Assembly (NCBI RefSeq): GCF_029379315.1
Contig: NZ_JAQYWQ010000037.1
Span: 1 to 52,013 of the forward strand
Direction of reading: 5' to 3'
DNA: 52,013 bases
Origin: Nostoc sp. S13
GTDB lineage: Bacteria; Cyanobacteriota; Cyanobacteriia; Cyanobacteriales; Nostocaceae
In this document: in pieces, positions 42,392-50,961 of the stretch
Layout: each line of letters begins with the position of its first letter
How positions within the stretch are numbered: position 1 is the first letter of the stretch
Notes under the pieces: generated by a model
Told to the model about the DNA's origin: nothing
What the model saw: the letters and a program-made list of their open reading frames with translations, nothing else
Databases searched by the model: none
Program-made: the position numbers and the translations under genes

Positions 42392-44779
42392 ATGAGCGCT
42401 ATTTCTAATCTCCAGCAAGCTTTAAATTGTGCTGGAAAGTGTGATTGCTGCCAGCAACTACAATCACAAATTAACGATTTGAAAGCAGAAATTGCGCGGA
42501 TTCCGCGAGTAGATGTAGATGCCATAATCAATCAGGCTAAAAATGCAATACTTCTGCTTGTAGATGGAATTGTAGTACAACAGACATCAGGATTAAAAAT
42601 AGATATTGATTTAACAAAAGGACTTGCAAAACAAGCCAAAAACATTGCTGATGATACAGCAGGAAAATTACCACCCGTACAGCACCTTTCTGCTGAAGCT
42701 AAAGCTGCGGCTGATAAAGCTGCTAGAGACGCTTATAACAATTTGAGTGAATTGCAGAAAGAAATAAACGCAAGGACTTATGGCGACAGTCTACTTACTG
42801 GTAAAATCGATACTTCTGATGCCAAATTATCATCAGAACTAAAGAATGCTCTTTCAGATGTAGCTTATAGAAGAGAATTGCAGCCAATCATGGCGGAGGC
42901 TAATGCAGCGAGAGCGGAAGCAGCAGCGAAGGCTACAAAAGAAGAGGTGCAAGGTGTTCGTGGGCTGGTAGGGCAAGTTAAACAAGATGTTACATCGTTA
43001 GGTGAATCTGTAGGTAGCAGGTTCGCGGCTTTTCAGGAAACATTAGGAAGGCTCTCCAGTACGGTCGGAGAAGCGCTAGCAAAAGCGGGTGAGGCGGTCG
43101 GTATTAGTCGCTCGGCGCAAGCTGTAGCAGGGGAAGCACTTGCAAAGGTATTGGGATTTGCTGCCAAGATTGCCGAAATTTTTGTAATCATCGCGGCAAT
43201 TCAAGAAATAATTGCCCAAATTAAGACTCTTGAAGTCCTTGGCGAACGCATTGACGCTGTAGAGCGTGGATTGGAAGCACTCGACGCAAGTGTGTCCGGC
43301 ATCCTGGGTAAATTACTTGGGTTACAGAATCGTATAGCTGCCAATACCGCAGGGATTATTGATGTTAGGGGGATTGCAAACAACGCTCTTAACATCGGAC
43401 GAGAAGCGACAGTTTTAGCGACTAGGGCGGTAGATATTGCAACAGAAGCAAAAAATGAAGCAGTAAATGCGGGAGTTCGGGCGGCTGAAGCGGTCGCCAC
43501 AACCGCAGCCGTTCTTGCTTTATTTCGAGGGATAAAAGTTTTGAGAGGTGAACCGGGAGTAAGGGGAATTCCTGGTATTAACGGGCGTAACGGTGTTGAT
43601 GGCAGAAATGGACTTAATGGTAAAGACGGCAAAAACGGCGTCAGCATCCCTGGCATTAACGGGCGTAACGGCATTGATGGGCGTAACGGCATTGATGGAG
43701 CGCCGGGAATTACAACAGTTGTGCAAATTCCCGGTACTCCTGGGAAGGATGGCGCACCAGGTCAGAATGGGCGACCGGGGGTAGGATTCCCTGGGAAGAA
43801 TGGGACTAATGGGAAGAATGGAATTAATGGAATTAATGGTAAAAATGGAGTCGATGCAGTGCCATACAATGATGCTGGTTTAAAGGCTTTGATAATCCAG
43901 CAACACGCTGGTACAAGAGCAAATATAAATGCAACTACTGCTGGTTTATTCGCTGGATTCAAAGGATTTATAGCGGCTCAATTCACTTCGCTGACTGCAC
44001 TTATAACAGTAATAGCCACTAATACTTATGTAGAAAAAGCGCTTAATCTGATGACGTTTGCTGTGACTGTGCATAATGGCTTGATGCTCAGTAATAATCT
44101 TGCTCAAACACTAGGTACAATCATTAACCAATGTGTAGGATTCATTCTGCCAAAAGGGATTAATGGACAACCTATTGACATTGGCAACGTAATTGGCAAA
44201 GAGATAAACGAAATCATTGAAACGGCAATTGGGCACGATAACTACACAACATTAACAACTGATTGGGCGAAGGCTAATAGAATCTATCAGGCAGGAATCA
44301 ACGTTTTCAACCAGGTTAGCAATGCGGTTGGTTTGCTGTCCTCTGGATTAGAAATGATTGGGGGGAACGTTGCCAAAGTTGGCAACGCCTTAAAAATATG
44401 GGGTGTGATTGGACAAAAAGCATACTCATTTATGAACCCACAACCAAATTTAAAAGGTAAATTCTTTGATTTTATTAATACTGCTACATCAGAGGCGAAT
44501 ACTATTCAGATGATGCTGGCTATTCCAATAGGATTAACAGCAGCAGCAATTGAAATCAATAACAGCACTAATGCCTTAATTAAGGAGATTGACCAAAAAA
44601 ATCCAGTTGATAAAGATGGGAATCCATTGCACGACCGATTAGGAAATATTATACACTATCAGCCCGGATTAACTCAGCCAGACCCGACGGTGACTACTAA
44701 GAGTGAGGAACAATCTAAGGCTGATAGCACTAATATTATTGCAGCCACAATTGATGATATATTTAATGCCAATGACTAA
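42392..44779 (+). CDS. Collagen-like fibre protein, 795 aa
   Basis: The protein has four cysteines near the start (NCAGKCDCC), a long Ala-rich helical region with coiled-coil character, a hydrophobic segment (about residues 253-277) and a Gly-X-Y collagen-like region (about residues 386-490, with GRNG, GKDG and GAPG units) interrupted once. Then comes a helical and hydrophobic C-terminal part without a known domain. Collagen-like stretches form trimeric fibres and are common in phage spikes as well as bacterial surface proteins. No signal peptide is seen, which favours a virion or intracellularly assembled structure. It begins one base after the previous stop. Confidence 0.7.
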   Translation: MSAISNLQQALNCAGKCDCCQQLQSQINDLKAEIARIPRVDVDAIINQAKNAILLLVDGIVVQQTSGLKIDIDLTKGLAKQAKNIADDTAGKLPPVQHLSAEAKAAADKAARDAYNNLSELQKEINARTYGDSLLTGKIDTSDAKLSSELKNALSDVAYRRELQPIMAEANAARAEAAAKATKEEVQGVRGLVGQVKQDVTSLGESVGSRFAAFQETLGRLSSTVGEALAKAGEAVGISRSAQAVAGEALAKVLGFAAKIAEIFVIIAAIQEIIAQIKTLEVLGERIDAVERGLEALDASVSGILGKLLGLQNRIAANTAGIIDVRGIANNALNIGREATVLATRAVDIATEAKNEAVNAGVRAAEAVATTAAVLALFRGIKVLRGEPGVRGIPGINGRNGVDGRNGLNGKDGKNGVSIPGINGRNGIDGRNGIDGAPGITTVVQIPGTPGKDGAPGQNGRPGVGFPGKNGTNGKNGINGINGKNGVDAVPYNDAGLKALIIQQHAGTRANINATTAGLFAGFKGFIAAQFTSLTALITVIATNTYVEKALNLMTFAVTVHNGLMLSNNLAQTLGTIINQCVGFILPKGINGQPIDIGNVIGKEINEIIETAIGHDNYTTLTTDWAKANRIYQAGINVFNQVSNAVGLLSSGLEMIGGNVAKVGNALKIWGVIGQKAYSFMNPQPNLKGKFFDFINTATSEANTIQMMLAIPIGLTAAAIEINNSTNALIKEIDQKNPVDKDGNPLHDRLGNIIHYQPGLTQPDPTVTTKSEEQSKADSTNIIAATIDDIFNAND

Positions 44780-44784
44780 AAACT

Positions 44785-45735
44785 ATGACTGACCAACCAG
44801 GAGTTGCTGTACCAGCACTAGATGACCAGGGAAAACAATTTCCACTAACATCAAATGTCGCTACTGGTGCAACACTCACGCCTTTTACGCCAACAATTCA
44901 AGCAGCAGAACCACTAGAGGATGAACTACCAGAAAACTTTAATCCCTTTTTACATTTGCAAGAGGTTTATCTACCTCAACACAATGCAGCGGTAAGGTTA
45001 TTTTTTAGTGACTTGCCTAATGACTGGAAGCCAAATATTGCAACTGCTAGAAGCAGCCTAAGAGTAGCTTGCACAATGCTACCAGGCGAAAACGAACTGA
45101 TGACAGCCATGAGACATAGGTTGTTCTATGACCTCCTTGGTTATGGCAACAGCAACCTGATTGTTTACAATGGTTCAACTAACGATATTGCCCCACCCGT
45201 TGCAGGACATCCAAGAGTTTATTTCTATTTTTCACAGGATGTTGCAAGTGTTCCACACGGCACATCAAGGTTAGACGCAGAATATAGCTTTCGACTTATA
45301 AAAGAAACTGCTGCTACATACACTAAAGCAAAGGCTACTACATTGGCAACGTTGATAAAAGAGTTCTTTGTTATCAATGGGGAAGGTATACAGTTTACTA
45401 AAGGAAAAAATATTTATCGATACACTGATCCGGTTAATGGTTACAGACTTATGATCTATGCACATCTAGAAAGTGATGCATTGCCAATAATTGAAAAAAT
45501 GCTAGAATGCACCGAAACAGTTTATGACCAAAATAAACTCAGCACACATGAACCATTGAGAGACAATACTATTACACCACCCGAACAATTAGTGTATGAG
45601 AAAGAAATAATTCCACCAAAGTTTCGCCCAAATGCTAACGTTCGTTTTCGATATGCGTATCTTGAAATACCTCTAGTTAAGAAACCTATTTACTTAGTAG
45701 ATACAACACATCGACACATACCGTTAGTACATTAA
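44785..45735 (+). CDS. 316-aa hypothetical protein
   Basis: This soluble protein has about 50 disordered residues and then a folded region (LHLQEVYLPQHNAAVRLFFS, HPRVYFYFSQDVASVPHGTS). There is no membrane segment, signal or known domain. It follows the collagen-like gene by five bases. A structural or receptor-binding role is possible by position only. Confidence 0.6.
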   Translation: MTDQPGVAVPALDDQGKQFPLTSNVATGATLTPFTPTIQAAEPLEDELPENFNPFLHLQEVYLPQHNAAVRLFFSDLPNDWKPNIATARSSLRVACTMLPGENELMTAMRHRLFYDLLGYGNSNLIVYNGSTNDIAPPVAGHPRVYFYFSQDVASVPHGTSRLDAEYSFRLIKETAATYTKAKATTLATLIKEFFVINGEGIQFTKGKNIYRYTDPVNGYRLMIYAHLESDALPIIEKMLECTETVYDQNKLSTHEPLRDNTITPPEQLVYEKEIIPPKFRPNANVRFRYAYLEIPLVKKPIYLVDTTHRHIPLVH

Positions 45736-45737
45736 CT

Positions 45738-45842
45738 TTAATTTTAATTGACGAGAAATTTAGTTTTAATTGACGAGAAATTTAATTTTAATTGACGAAA
45801 GGTTTTATTTAAATTGACGAAAGGTTTAGTTTTAATTGACGA
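45738..45842. repeat. Five tandem repeats of exactly 22 bp, iteron-like
   Basis: The core AATTGACGA occurs five times, in units starting near 45744, 45766, 45788, 45810 and 45832, with an exact period of 22 bp. The unit is about TTAATTGACGAGAAATTTAG. The phase of about two helical turns and the AT-rich DNA that follows (to about 45990) resemble iterons with a melting region. An array of regulator sites for the downstream genes is the alternative. Confidence 0.85.
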
Positions 45843-46016
45843 GATTGTAATAAGTGCCAAATCTATATTTAAAAATCAGTAATGTTAAAAATACATTAAA
45901 ATTTTTGCAACCATTTGTTAATTACTTTCTATTTCAATTGAATATAATCTTTTTATTTACTTTTTAATACATTCGCTTCTTAAGTAATACGTATGCAAGT
46001 TTTGATGTATTGACTC

Positions 46017-46069
46017 GCACGTCAAACGTACTATGGAACCCTATAGGGTTCCATGACGTTCGTGCGTCA
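46017..46069. promoter_or_regulatory. Perfect 22-bp palindrome in an extended hairpin
   Basis: ATGGAACCCTA-TAGGGTTCCAT at 46033-46054 is a perfect palindrome. Outer arms GCACG (46017) and CGTGC (46061) extend it, and TGACG/CGTCA (46054-46069) forms a further hairpin. It lies about 55 bases before the strongly translated 117-aa gene. Confidence 0.7.
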
Positions 46070-46123
46070 TTTGTAAGGGCTATAAAGGTTTTACAACAGC
46101 CAAAGCGAAGGAACGTATAGAAA

Positions 46124-46477
46124 ATGGCAACAGTTGCGAAGCTACCACACACTCTTACTAGCGGTGGCAAAACCTATGTAATGATTCTGCCTGATGAGTA
46201 TGAATCCGCCAACAGCACGGTTGGAACAGTCCTTGGCATTAGCAAAGTAACAGGTGCACTACCCGCTGGCACAGATCACTTGACGTTGAAAGCTGGACTA
46301 AACGCCGGAATTATCTTTCATATAGCTATTTCTTACAAAATCAACGGAGTTCGTAAGCGCTCTAAGCTCGTGTGCGGACGAGATCACATAGCTGGTGGGT
46401 TGGCTTTAGCAGGTTCAACTTTTAGAGGACAACCAATTGTCAGCAGTGTGCTTCCAGAACACTTGACTTTCTCATAA
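46124..46477 (+). CDS. 117-aa candidate coat or structural protein
   Basis: This beta-rich protein (MATVAKLPHTLTSGGKTYVM) has a mid segment GLNAGIIFHIAISYKINGV, basic residues (RKRSK) and a C-terminal RGQPIVSSVLPEHLTFS. It has a strong AAGGA ribosome binding site and sits at the start of its own apparent transcription unit after the repeat-rich region. Size and translation signals suit an abundant protein. No family is recognised, so the coat role is inference. Confidence 0.6.
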   Translation: MATVAKLPHTLTSGGKTYVMILPDEYESANSTVGTVLGISKVTGALPAGTDHLTLKAGLNAGIIFHIAISYKINGVRKRSKLVCGRDHIAGGLALAGSTFRGQPIVSSVLPEHLTFS

Positions 46478-46508
46478 TCATCCGTCAATAAAAGAAAGGG
46501 GATAAAAA

Positions 46509-46940
46509 ATGGCACTTTATGGTATTGCAAGGCTGGCAGTAGTAGTCACTGCTGCTACTCCAGGTGTGGGCGGTGAACCAGGTACACCAGCTGAAACTGA
46601 CGTTTATTATTTTCGGGTCAGTCCTGGAATGTATACAGCAGGCCCAATTGCTACAGCTACAGGGATTACGGAAGTAGCTCTTACCAAAGCTACAGGCAAG
46701 GCTTTAACACCTATTAAAGAATTAATTCGTGCTGGAGTTCTCAAGACTGCCACAGCAATTGCCAAATTAGGGACTGTAAACTATCGCATCAAATTACACT
46801 ACGCAGAATCTAAAGATGCAACTATTGGTGCTGATATAGTTAACAAAATGATTCCGGAAACTGGTGTTAACAATACTAAGAGCAAGGGAGCTACTTTTAC
46901 TGGGTTAGCTAATAGCACTCGTGTTACTGGACGCAGCTAG
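46509..46940 (+). CDS. 143-aa candidate coat or structural protein
   Basis: The protein (MALYGIARLAVVVTAATPGV) has a Gly/Pro-rich loop (VGGEPGTPAETD), then beta and helical segments with ELIRAGVLKTATAIAKLGTV and NYRIKLHY. AAAGGGG precedes the ATG, one of the strongest ribosome binding sites in the element. It follows the 117-aa gene by 31 bases. No family is recognised; high expression is inferred from the signal. Confidence 0.6.
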   Translation: MALYGIARLAVVVTAATPGVGGEPGTPAETDVYYFRVSPGMYTAGPIATATGITEVALTKATGKALTPIKELIRAGVLKTATAIAKLGTVNYRIKLHYAESKDATIGADIVNKMIPETGVNNTKSKGATFTGLANSTRVTGRS

Positions 46941-46946
46941 TAACAA

Positions 46947-47285
46947 ATGGATTTATCTACTGGTTGGACTTCTGTTGGGAATGGAAGCTTTACGAATGCT
47001 AGTGGCTCCATTCCTATATTCACTATACCAAGTCTTCTCAATGCCCAAATTGTTGCAATTAAAATTTCCACAGAGAACGCTAAACCGACTTGGTACACCG
47101 GGGCATGGATAGATCAGAAAGTCTTAACCGGACTAGACTTAATCCCCTGGGTTACTTTCTCTAAAAAAATTGGGCTTGGAGGAAATATTATCTTTTTTCC
47201 TCAAGCTATCTCTAATTACTCAATAGATATTAGTTTTCCAGTTTATTTTAAAACTGTATCTGTTGGGGTGTGGATACAAGGATAA
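46947..47285 (+). CDS. 112-aa beta-rich hypothetical protein
   Basis: The protein (MDLSTGWTSVGNGSFTNASG) alternates aromatic and small residues and ends FKTVSVGVWIQG, typical of a beta-sandwich. It starts six bases after the previous stop. It may be a minor structural protein; no family is recognised. Confidence 0.6.
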   Translation: MDLSTGWTSVGNGSFTNASGSIPIFTIPSLLNAQIVAIKISTENAKPTWYTGAWIDQKVLTGLDLIPWVTFSKKIGLGGNIIFFPQAISNYSIDISFPVYFKTVSVGVWIQG

Positions 47286-47358
47286 ACTCCAAAATCTTTA
47301 GAAGATTGCACCTTCAAAATTTGGGAATTTATAAATACTTAGAAATTAATTTCATTCT

Positions 47359-47724
47359 ATGAAATTTGATTTGGGCTTTGCTGGCTTTGCACTTTCCTTG
47401 ATTGTTGCCGCTTCCGGTTGGTTTTTTCGATGGAGCGACAAACAAAAATTTGAAAAGCAACAATCTAACCTTGAGAGACAACAAGCTATTCAGCAAGCGG
47501 CGGCTGCTACCGAAAAAAGGGTAAATGAGGAGCGAGATTTCAATCATTTACGTAATAATCAAATTCAAATCTCAAGCGGCATTGCTAGTGGATTTAAAGA
47601 CATAGAACATCAATTAGATAATATCCATCAAGAGCAAATTCATAAATTAAATGATATTTATCAAGAACAGATTGAGATGAAAGCTTATTTAATTCGCAAT
47701 CAAAATACCCCCCGTGGTGAATAA
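47359..47724 (+). CDS. Membrane-anchored coiled-coil protein
   Basis: One N-terminal membrane segment (about residues 6-23, FAGFALSLIVAASGWFF) is followed by a basic linker and a long coiled coil with internal repeats (IHQEQIHKLND, IYQEQIEMKAY). A type II single-span coiled-coil protein of 121 aa could be a membrane anchor or spanin-like factor, but no family match is certain. Confidence 0.65.
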   Translation: MKFDLGFAGFALSLIVAASGWFFRWSDKQKFEKQQSNLERQQAIQQAAAATEKRVNEERDFNHLRNNQIQISSGIASGFKDIEHQLDNIHQEQIHKLNDIYQEQIEMKAYLIRNQNTPRGE

Positions 47725-47727
47725 TTT

Positions 47728-47919
47728 ATGATAGTTGAAGTTTTGCAACTCCTTGATTCACAAAGGCAGAAAACTGAATATTGGAGATTAACCACTAGAA
47801 TCGGTGAAAAAAGTAATGCTTGCGGGCTATGCAATCATCTACACAATTCTTATGTAGAAGCGTGGAATTGCACTGATGCTTGGAAAGCAGCTAAAAAACT
47901 CACTGGGGATTCAGGGTAA
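47728..47919 (+). CDS. 63-aa protein with CxxC-HxxH motif
   Basis: The small protein contains NACGLCNHLHNSYVEAWNC, a Cys/His cluster that may bind zinc. It starts three bases after the previous stop and ends the late-type block. The function is unknown. Confidence 0.55.
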   Translation: MIVEVLQLLDSQRQKTEYWRLTTRIGEKSNACGLCNHLHNSYVEAWNCTDAWKAAKKLTGDSG

Positions 47920-47973
47920 TTGAAAGTTTGGCAGCCACAACCCCAAAAGTAATTATTTGAGGGTTCACTCTTG

Positions 47974-48000
47974 AATTCGGCATACAGTGCCTGCCGAATT
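47974..48000. terminator. Hairpin between convergent genes
   Basis: AATTCGGCA and TGCCGAATT form a perfect 9-bp stem between the 63-aa gene and the convergent 79-aa gene. It is a likely end of the late transcript. Confidence 0.6.
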
Positions 48001-48012
48001 ATGCGTGGGGAT

Positions 48013-48249
48013 TCACTCTAGCAATTCTTGATCTGCTCCACCCAAAGGCAACCTCTCAAAACCATTACGGATTTTTCTAAGCGGTTTAACAGAGGCACTA
48101 AAATTATTCCAGGTTTCTTGATATAAACGAGATGCCGTAAAGTTTCTTGTCGAGGCAGCATCAAGCAACAATGCATTAATTCTTTGGAGGTCTGCCTCTG
48201 TGAGTTGGGTAAGTGCTTGCCCTATTACCTTGTAATCATCGTCATTCAT
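48013..48249 (-). CDS. 78-aa helical hypothetical protein
   Basis: The protein (MNDDDYKVIGQALTQLTEAD) is acidic at the start and basic in its second half (SVKPLRKIRNGFERLP). It is a single gene, and its composition looks real. No family is recognised. Confidence 0.5.
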   Translation of the reverse strand: MNDDDYKVIGQALTQLTEADLQRINALLLDAASTRNFTASRLYQETWNNFSASVKPLRKIRNGFERLPLGGADQELLE

Positions 48250-48283
48250 CAAAATTCCGTTTTTGTCATTTGACGATATATTC

Positions 48284-48396
48284 AGGACTTACGCAACTGT
48301 CACAAGCAATAGCGCGGTGTAGCCGTGCCGCGCGCCAAACAACTAGGCAATAAACATGGGAACATCCGGGCGTTTTAGTTGCTGAACTAAATAAGT
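48284..48396 (-). mobile_element. MITE-like repeat, left of the beta-helix gene
   Basis: Read on the minus strand it runs from about AGCAACTAAAACG to CAGTTGCGTAAGTCCTG. The plus-strand copy at 50857-50961 is recognisably the same sequence with about 105 bp. The two lie in opposite orientation on either side of the beta-helix gene. A short frame overlapping this copy is not a gene. Confidence 0.7.
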
Positions 48397-48715
48397 TGAT
48401 TTTATCATGACTGATCTGCTCTAAATGCTCCGCCAAATTTGTTAGAGTATAATTAATCTGACTACTTAATAAGTACTGGTAATAATTAAGTTTAGTAAAT
48501 CTCATAAACCTAGAGGATTTATTTTATGCATCCTCAGCTAATTTTCTCATGATTTGATGAATACTTAACACAGCCGATTACTGTTACTAATTTCAGCAAT
48601 GTCCTCTGAGTACGCCACTTCTTTATAGTACATATCTACTATAATAATGTGATCGCGCTGTGCCAGTTGCCTAAGTCATGTTTTTATACACTTACCCACA
48701 ATCGGAGTCGTATTA
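48397..48715. other. Intergenic region upstream of the beta-helix gene
   Basis: The stretch is AT-rich and includes a diverged copy of the repeat end (TGCCAGTTGCCTAAGTCATG at 48661-48680). No gene is supported. It should hold the promoter of the beta-helix gene. Confidence 0.5.
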
Positions 48716-50359
48716 ATGGCTACATTTACCGTTACTAATACCAACAACAGTGGTACAGGTTCACTGCGGCAAGAAATTCTAGATGCTAATGCCCTGACAG
48801 GAAAAAACATCATCAATTTCAGTGGACTGTTTAATGATGGACTCGCTCATACCATCAGTTTAACTAGCAGTGGTCTGAGTATCACAGATAACTTGACCAT
48901 TCAAGGTACAAATCCGAACTTATTAACTGTTAAGGATGATAGCGCAACACGAGTTTTTGATATTGCTAGTGGTGCGATAGCTACGATTAACGGACTGACT
49001 ATTACCAATAGCTACAAAGGCACGGGAGGGGGTGGTGCTATCTCCAATGAAGGCGTTTTTACCTTGAATAATAGCATCCTCACTGGCAATACTGCGGAAT
49101 TCGTTAGCAATAATTACAACCCTAGCGGCGGTGGCGGCGGCATTTCCAACGATGGCACACTTACGGTGAACTACAGTACTCTTACTAACAATACTGAGGA
49201 ATTCGGTAGCTCCAGATATGGAGCTACCGGTGGTGGCGGCGGCATTTACAACCATGGCACACTTACGGTGAACTACAGTACTCTTAATAACAATACTGAT
49301 ACTCCGGAATCCGGTGCTTCCGACGAGGGCGGCGGCGGCATTTACAACATTGGCATCCTTACGGTGAACTACAGTACTCTTAATAACAATACTGTGAAAT
49401 CCGGTGGCACCAGTTCCGACGAGGGCGGTGGTGGCATTTTCAACTTTGGCATCCTTACAGTGAGCCATAGTACTCTTAATCACAATACTTATACTGTGGA
49501 ATCCGGTGCTTCCGACGAGGGCGGCGGCGGCATTTATAACATTGGCACCCTTACGGTGAACTACAGTACTCTTAATAACAATACTGCGGAATTCGTTGGC
49601 AACGATTTCGGAAATTTCCGCGGTGGCGGCGGCATTTACAACGGTGGCACACTTACGGTGAACTACAGTACTCTTAATAACAATACTGCGGAATTCCTTA
49701 ACTCCAGTTACGATGAGGGCGGCGGCGCCATTTACAACTATGACGGCACACTTACGGTGAACTACAGTACTCTTAATAACAATACTGCGGAATCCAGTAG
49801 CTTCAGTGGTGGCAGTGCCTTCGGCATTTTCAACTATGGCCGCTTAAACAATGGCGGCGGCGCCATTTACAACGATGGCGGCACACTTACGGTGAACTAC
49901 AGTACTCTTAATAACAATACTGCGGAATCCGGTAGCTCCAATGGCGGCGGTGGCGGCGGCATTTACAACCAGCAAGACGGGCAATCGGAGGGCAGTAGCG
50001 ATTATATCTACGGCTTTATTACCGTAAACCATAGCAGTATTAGTGGCAATCAGGCACACTTTGGCGGTGGCATCTACAACGCTGGTGGTACCCTCAAAGT
50101 AGGCAACAGTACTATCAAGCAGAATAGAGCTTTCGGAATCGAACTCAGTTCTAATAATTACAAGTCTGGAGAAGGTGGCGGTATTTATATTACTACACAG
50201 TCCAGCACCGCTTTACGGTATACCCCTGACACAACTACACTAGACTACAGCATCATTGCTTGTAACTTTGAAACACCACTTGAGGATTCAACTAAGTTTA
50301 TCAAGCTCGATAATGTCGTAGGTAAATTCATAAACATTGGCTCATTAGTGGAAGTTTAA
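48716..50359 (+). CDS. Right-handed beta-helix repeat protein
   Basis: The 547-aa protein starts with the common cyanobacterial module MATFTVTNTNNSGTGSLRQE and builds a parallel beta-helix from about eight repeats of the form GGGIYNxGTLTVNYSTLNNNT separated by variable acidic or Ser-rich loops. Seven of the underlying DNA repeats share the string CTTACGGTGAACTACAGTAC, so unequal recombination could change copy number. It has no signal peptide and ends without the long calcium-binding or secretion domains usual in larger relatives, so it may be truncated. A surface adhesin or a virion spike are both possible. Confidence 0.75.
   Translation: MATFTVTNTNNSGTGSLRQEILDANALTGKNIINFSGLFNDGLAHTISLTSSGLSITDNLTIQGTNPNLLTVKDDSATRVFDIASGAIATINGLTITNSYKGTGGGGAISNEGVFTLNNSILTGNTAEFVSNNYNPSGGGGGISNDGTLTVNYSTLTNNTEEFGSSRYGATGGGGGIYNHGTLTVNYSTLNNNTDTPESGASDEGGGGIYNIGILTVNYSTLNNNTVKSGGTSSDEGGGGIFNFGILTVSHSTLNHNTYTVESGASDEGGGGIYNIGTLTVNYSTLNNNTAEFVGNDFGNFRGGGGIYNGGTLTVNYSTLNNNTAEFLNSSYDEGGGAIYNYDGTLTVNYSTLNNNTAESSSFSGGSAFGIFNYGRLNNGGGAIYNDGGTLTVNYSTLNNNTAESGSSNGGGGGGIYNQQDGQSEGSSDYIYGFITVNHSSISGNQAHFGGGIYNAGGTLKVGNSTIKQNRAFGIELSSNNYKSGEGGGIYITTQSSTALRYTPDTTTLDYSIIACNFETPLEDSTKFIKLDNVVGKFINIGSLVEV
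49160..49925 (+). repeat. Internal coding repeats of the beta-helix gene
   Basis: Near-identical segments of about 90-110 bp start around 49165, 49261, 49358, 49450 (diverged), 49549, 49657, 49747 and 49885. Sharp identity at DNA level indicates recent duplication or ongoing homogenisation. Confidence 0.85.
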
Positions 50360-50690
50360 AACCACATTTTTTGTCACTTCCTAATTATCTTTAATCGGAA
50401 ACTGAAGATAATGTAATTATTCACTCCCCCCATGCGAAATGGTCGAAACCCCTGATTTCAAGGTACAAGTATCATTGAAACAGAAAAGCGCATTAAACTT
50501 AAAAGTTTTATGGCATAAGGATTTTAATGAGGGTTGCAGTAGCTGTGATGGAATGGTCTTGATTTCTTTTATTTTTCTCATTAACGGGAATAATCTACAA
50601 GTCCACCCAAAGGCCATCTGTGAGAGGTTAAGATAAAATACCTTTTGTCAATCAGTTAAAATACTCAAAATATTTTTAATTTTGTCCATC

Positions 50691-50826
50691 TGACTTTTCA
50701 CGTTATGTGGAAAAACCACGAAACACCTAACCTCCTTCCCGACGCTCTAAGGGGGAAAATTCAAAGTCTCTCTCGTATTAGGAGAGAGAAATAGAAGTGA
50801 GGTTTTCCAGATCCCGTGAAAAGTCA
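50691..50826. mobile_element. Hairpin MITE of 136 bp
   Basis: The outer arms TGACTTTTCACG and CGTGAAAAGTCA are perfect 12-bp inverted repeats, continued imperfectly by GGAAAAACC/GGTTTTCC. The interior contains the smaller hairpin CTCTCTC/GAGAGAG. There is no coding capacity. Confidence 0.75.
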
Positions 50827-50856
50827 AGCTTGTGACAGTTGCGTAAGTCCTGTATT

Positions 50857-50961
50857 TAATTGAGCAACTAAAACGTCCAGATATTGCTATGTCTTTTGTG
50901 TAGTTTTTGGGCGCTCGGTGCGCTTCGCGCACCATTGCTTGTGCCAGTTGCGTAAGTCCTG
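50857..50961 (+). mobile_element. MITE-like repeat, right of the beta-helix gene
   Basis: This copy matches the minus-strand repeat at 48284-48396 at both ends and in the middle (GAGCAACTAAAACGTCC, then TTGCTTGTGCCAGTTGCGTA). A further direct repeat of its CAGTTGCGTAAGTCCTG end lies at about 51022-51040. Confidence 0.7.

Noticed and set aside
43201..43692. 163-codon minus-strand frame
   Set aside because: It is the reverse of the collagen-like Gly-X-Y region; the proline-rich low-complexity product is a shadow.
45738..45842. CRISPR-like array
   Set aside because: The repeats are contiguous with an exact 22-bp period and no unique spacers, and no cas gene is nearby.
45964..46170. 68-codon minus-strand frame
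   Set aside because: It runs through the palindrome and the start of the strongly signalled 117-aa gene; composition is Phe/Cys-rich and unlikely.
48266..48505. 79-codon minus-strand frame
   Set aside because: Half of it is the MITE-like repeat found again at 50857-50961.
48923..49483. 186-codon minus-strand frame
   Set aside because: It mirrors the beta-helix DNA repeats and has repetitive Val/Ala/Thr composition.
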